A stretch of DNA of 28,394 nucleotides, from positions 1-28,394 of IMG/VR virus record IMGVR_UViG_3300033153_004338, one strand, 5' to 3'. The notes under the pieces are model-generated. The model worked only from the letters and a program-made list of their open reading frames with translations. It had not been told where the DNA came from and ran no database searches. Shown here piece by piece: positions 27,500 through 28,394 of the stretch (within the stretch, counting starts at the first letter, position 1; each line of letters starts with the position of its first letter). The DNA comes from a virus. The position numbers and the translations under genes are program-made.

Positions 27500-27895
27500 A
27501 TGACACAAACTATACTGTTAACCTCCATCTTCACATACCTTGAAGGACTAAGCGGACTACCTGATATCTTCTATCCAAACATCAGCGAGGGAACTATTCC
27601 TGATGATTACTTATCTGTTCATGTTTTACCCGCAAAACCTGACGATATAGGCTTGACCGAAGTCAAACACATTGGCGGGATAATTCAGATAGATGTAGTC
27701 ACCAAGCAAGGCATAGGCTCGATACATTCAGTGGAAATAGTTGATTTAGTTATAGCCTCGTTTCCTCGAAACACAGTTATTCCAACTTCTAATATTAGGA
27801 TAGACAAATCTTCATACGCTTCAAATGGTTTTACTACAGAAGAGGGCAAATGGAAAGTTCCGGTAACGATAACCTATAATCAAGTTTTAGCCTAG
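27500..27895 (+). CDS. Tail terminator-like protein (DUF4128)
   Basis: The 131-aa protein has the DUF4128-type pattern (YLSVHVLPAKPDDIGLTEVK, HIGGIIQIDVVTKQGIGSIH), with the ARPNxI-like start replaced by an SGLPDIFYPNISEG segment. These proteins cap the tail tube end and define tail completion. It follows the gp10-like gene and precedes the tail tube gene, with a promoter in between. Confidence 0.78.
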   Translation: MTQTILLTSIFTYLEGLSGLPDIFYPNISEGTIPDDYLSVHVLPAKPDDIGLTEVKHIGGIIQIDVVTKQGIGSIHSVEIVDLVIASFPRNTVIPTSNIRIDKSSYASNGFTTEEGKWKVPVTITYNQVLA

Positions 27896-27904
27896 TTATT
27901 TATA

Positions 27905-27913
27905 TGATATAAT
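27905..27913 (+). promoter_or_regulatory. Late promoter, extended -10 (TGATATAAT)
   Basis: TATAAT at 27908-27913 follows TGA and precedes TACATAAC, 27 bp before the tail tube start. It matches the other TGATATAATTA boxes. Confidence 0.65.
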
Positions 27914-27939
27914 TACATAACTTAAAAAAAGGAATTATC

Positions 27940-28394
27940 ATGGCAGTTACTTCAGCGGATCTAGTCACAATAGCGGGCGGAAAGCTTTACATTTCAGCAG
28001 GATTACCGGCAACAAACGATACAGCGGGCTTTGAAGCTCTTTCATTCACAGAAGTTGGAGGCTGTACGGATTTACCATCAGTCGGTGCATCAGCAAATCT
28101 AGTTTCTTACGACTTACTTTCAGAGGGTTATACTTCTAAGAGAAAAGGTCAAAAACAATACGGTGCAGGTACAAGTAACTTTGCAACAGTTCCAACAGAT
28201 GCAGGGCAGATTTTAGTAGCAGCAGCAGTATTGTCCGATAACGAATATTCATTTAAAGTTGAATACTCAAACGGTGCTATTGATTATACAGTAGGTCTTG
28301 TAATGGGCGCACCAAAAAACAACGGTACAGCAGATACAGTTCAAGCTAATGCAATGGCTGTAGAATGGACAGGCGTACTTGTTGAAGTGGCAGC
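27940..28394 (+). CDS. Major tail tube protein (3' end outside window)
   Basis: The protein starts MAVTSADLVTIAGGKLYISA and continues with GFEALSFTEVGGCTDLPSVG, SKRKGQKQYGAGTSNFATVP and EYSFKVEYSNGAIDYTVGLV. This is a typical tail tube pattern of Ala/Gly/Thr-rich strands. AAAAAAAGGAATTATC precedes ATG 27940. The frame is open at the window end, so only about 151 residues are visible. It indicates a long non-contractile or contractile tail; the absence of a sheath gene in view leaves this open, but the connector set suits a siphovirus. Confidence 0.75.
   Translation, partial: MAVTSADLVTIAGGKLYISAGLPATNDTAGFEALSFTEVGGCTDLPSVGASANLVSYDLLSEGYTSKRKGQKQYGAGTSNFATVPTDAGQILVAAAVLSDNEYSFKVEYSNGAIDYTVGLVMGAPKNNGTADTVQANAMAVEWTGVLVEVA

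Noticed and set aside
1-28394. Integrase, excisionase or attachment site
   Set aside because: No tyrosine or serine recombinase motif and no att-like core could be found, so lysogeny cannot be supported from this window.

Overview
This window looks like the early, replication and head modules of a tailed phage or prophage with a siphovirus-type gene order. The DNA is AT-rich and densely packed. Most genes overlap by 1 to 14 bases (ATGA, TAATG), and most intergenic promoters are extended -10 boxes of the form TGnTATAAT with no obvious -35. Codon use, base composition and perfect TTATTCACA boxes suggest a Campylobacterota host (Sulfurimonas, Sulfuricurvum or Arcobacter type). That host call is inference. 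No integrase, classical CI repressor, tRNA, CRISPR array or insertion sequence is visible.

Layout. (1) 1-661: the end of a lysis-like cassette, with a membrane/coiled-coil protein and a DUF5675 protein. (2) 648-1760, minus strand: five tightly overlapping small genes (zinc-ribbon and HTH proteins). They are divergent from a ribbon-helix-helix gene at 1898, across a control region with two CTTTAAAG palindromes. (3) 1898-4226: early recombination genes, with an ERF annealing protein, a NinB-like protein, SSB and several micro-proteins. (4) 4227-4512: a non-coding region with two promoter-like boxes and long mutually exclusive inverted repeats. (5) 4513-6254: a replication module, with an O-like winged helix protein, a second replication protein and a putative helicase loader. 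(6) 6258-10927: many small accessory genes plus a C5-cytosine methyltransferase, NinG and a DUF3310 protein. (7) 10938-13929: a ParB-methyltransferase fusion followed by the small and large terminase subunits. (8) 13972-21075: a DUF4055 portal, a repeat/coiled-coil protein, a fibre-like protein, a seven-bladed LVIVD-type propeller, a DUF4376 protein and an SPP1 gp7/MuF-type head protein. (9) 21165-28394: scaffold, major capsid, head-tail connectors, HK97-gp10-like protein, DUF4128 tail terminator and the start of the tail tube gene.

Three HNH homing endonuclease genes (16307, 21165, and 23438 on the minus strand) interrupt the structural module. Their proteins differ, but each follows the same short leader. 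The leader has a TATAAT box, an outer stem whose arms covary between copies, an inner hairpin with an identical TTTAGCGG loop, and a second copy of the 3' arm that carries the Shine-Dalgarno. This is the geometry of a translational ON/OFF switch and is the best candidate here for an undescribed element.

The second strong signal is a cluster of eight perfect TTATTCACA 9-mers (22596-22758), which match the DnaA-box consensus. It lies between a divergent minus-strand gene with a Tudor/SH3-like C-terminus and the scaffold promoter. It could be an origin, a DnaA sink, or an operator array. Between HNH gene 2 and that minus-strand gene is a compact candidate sRNA (promoter, CCTCCT linker, 11-bp hairpin, T-rich end). 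All functional claims come from reading the sequence; no searches were run.
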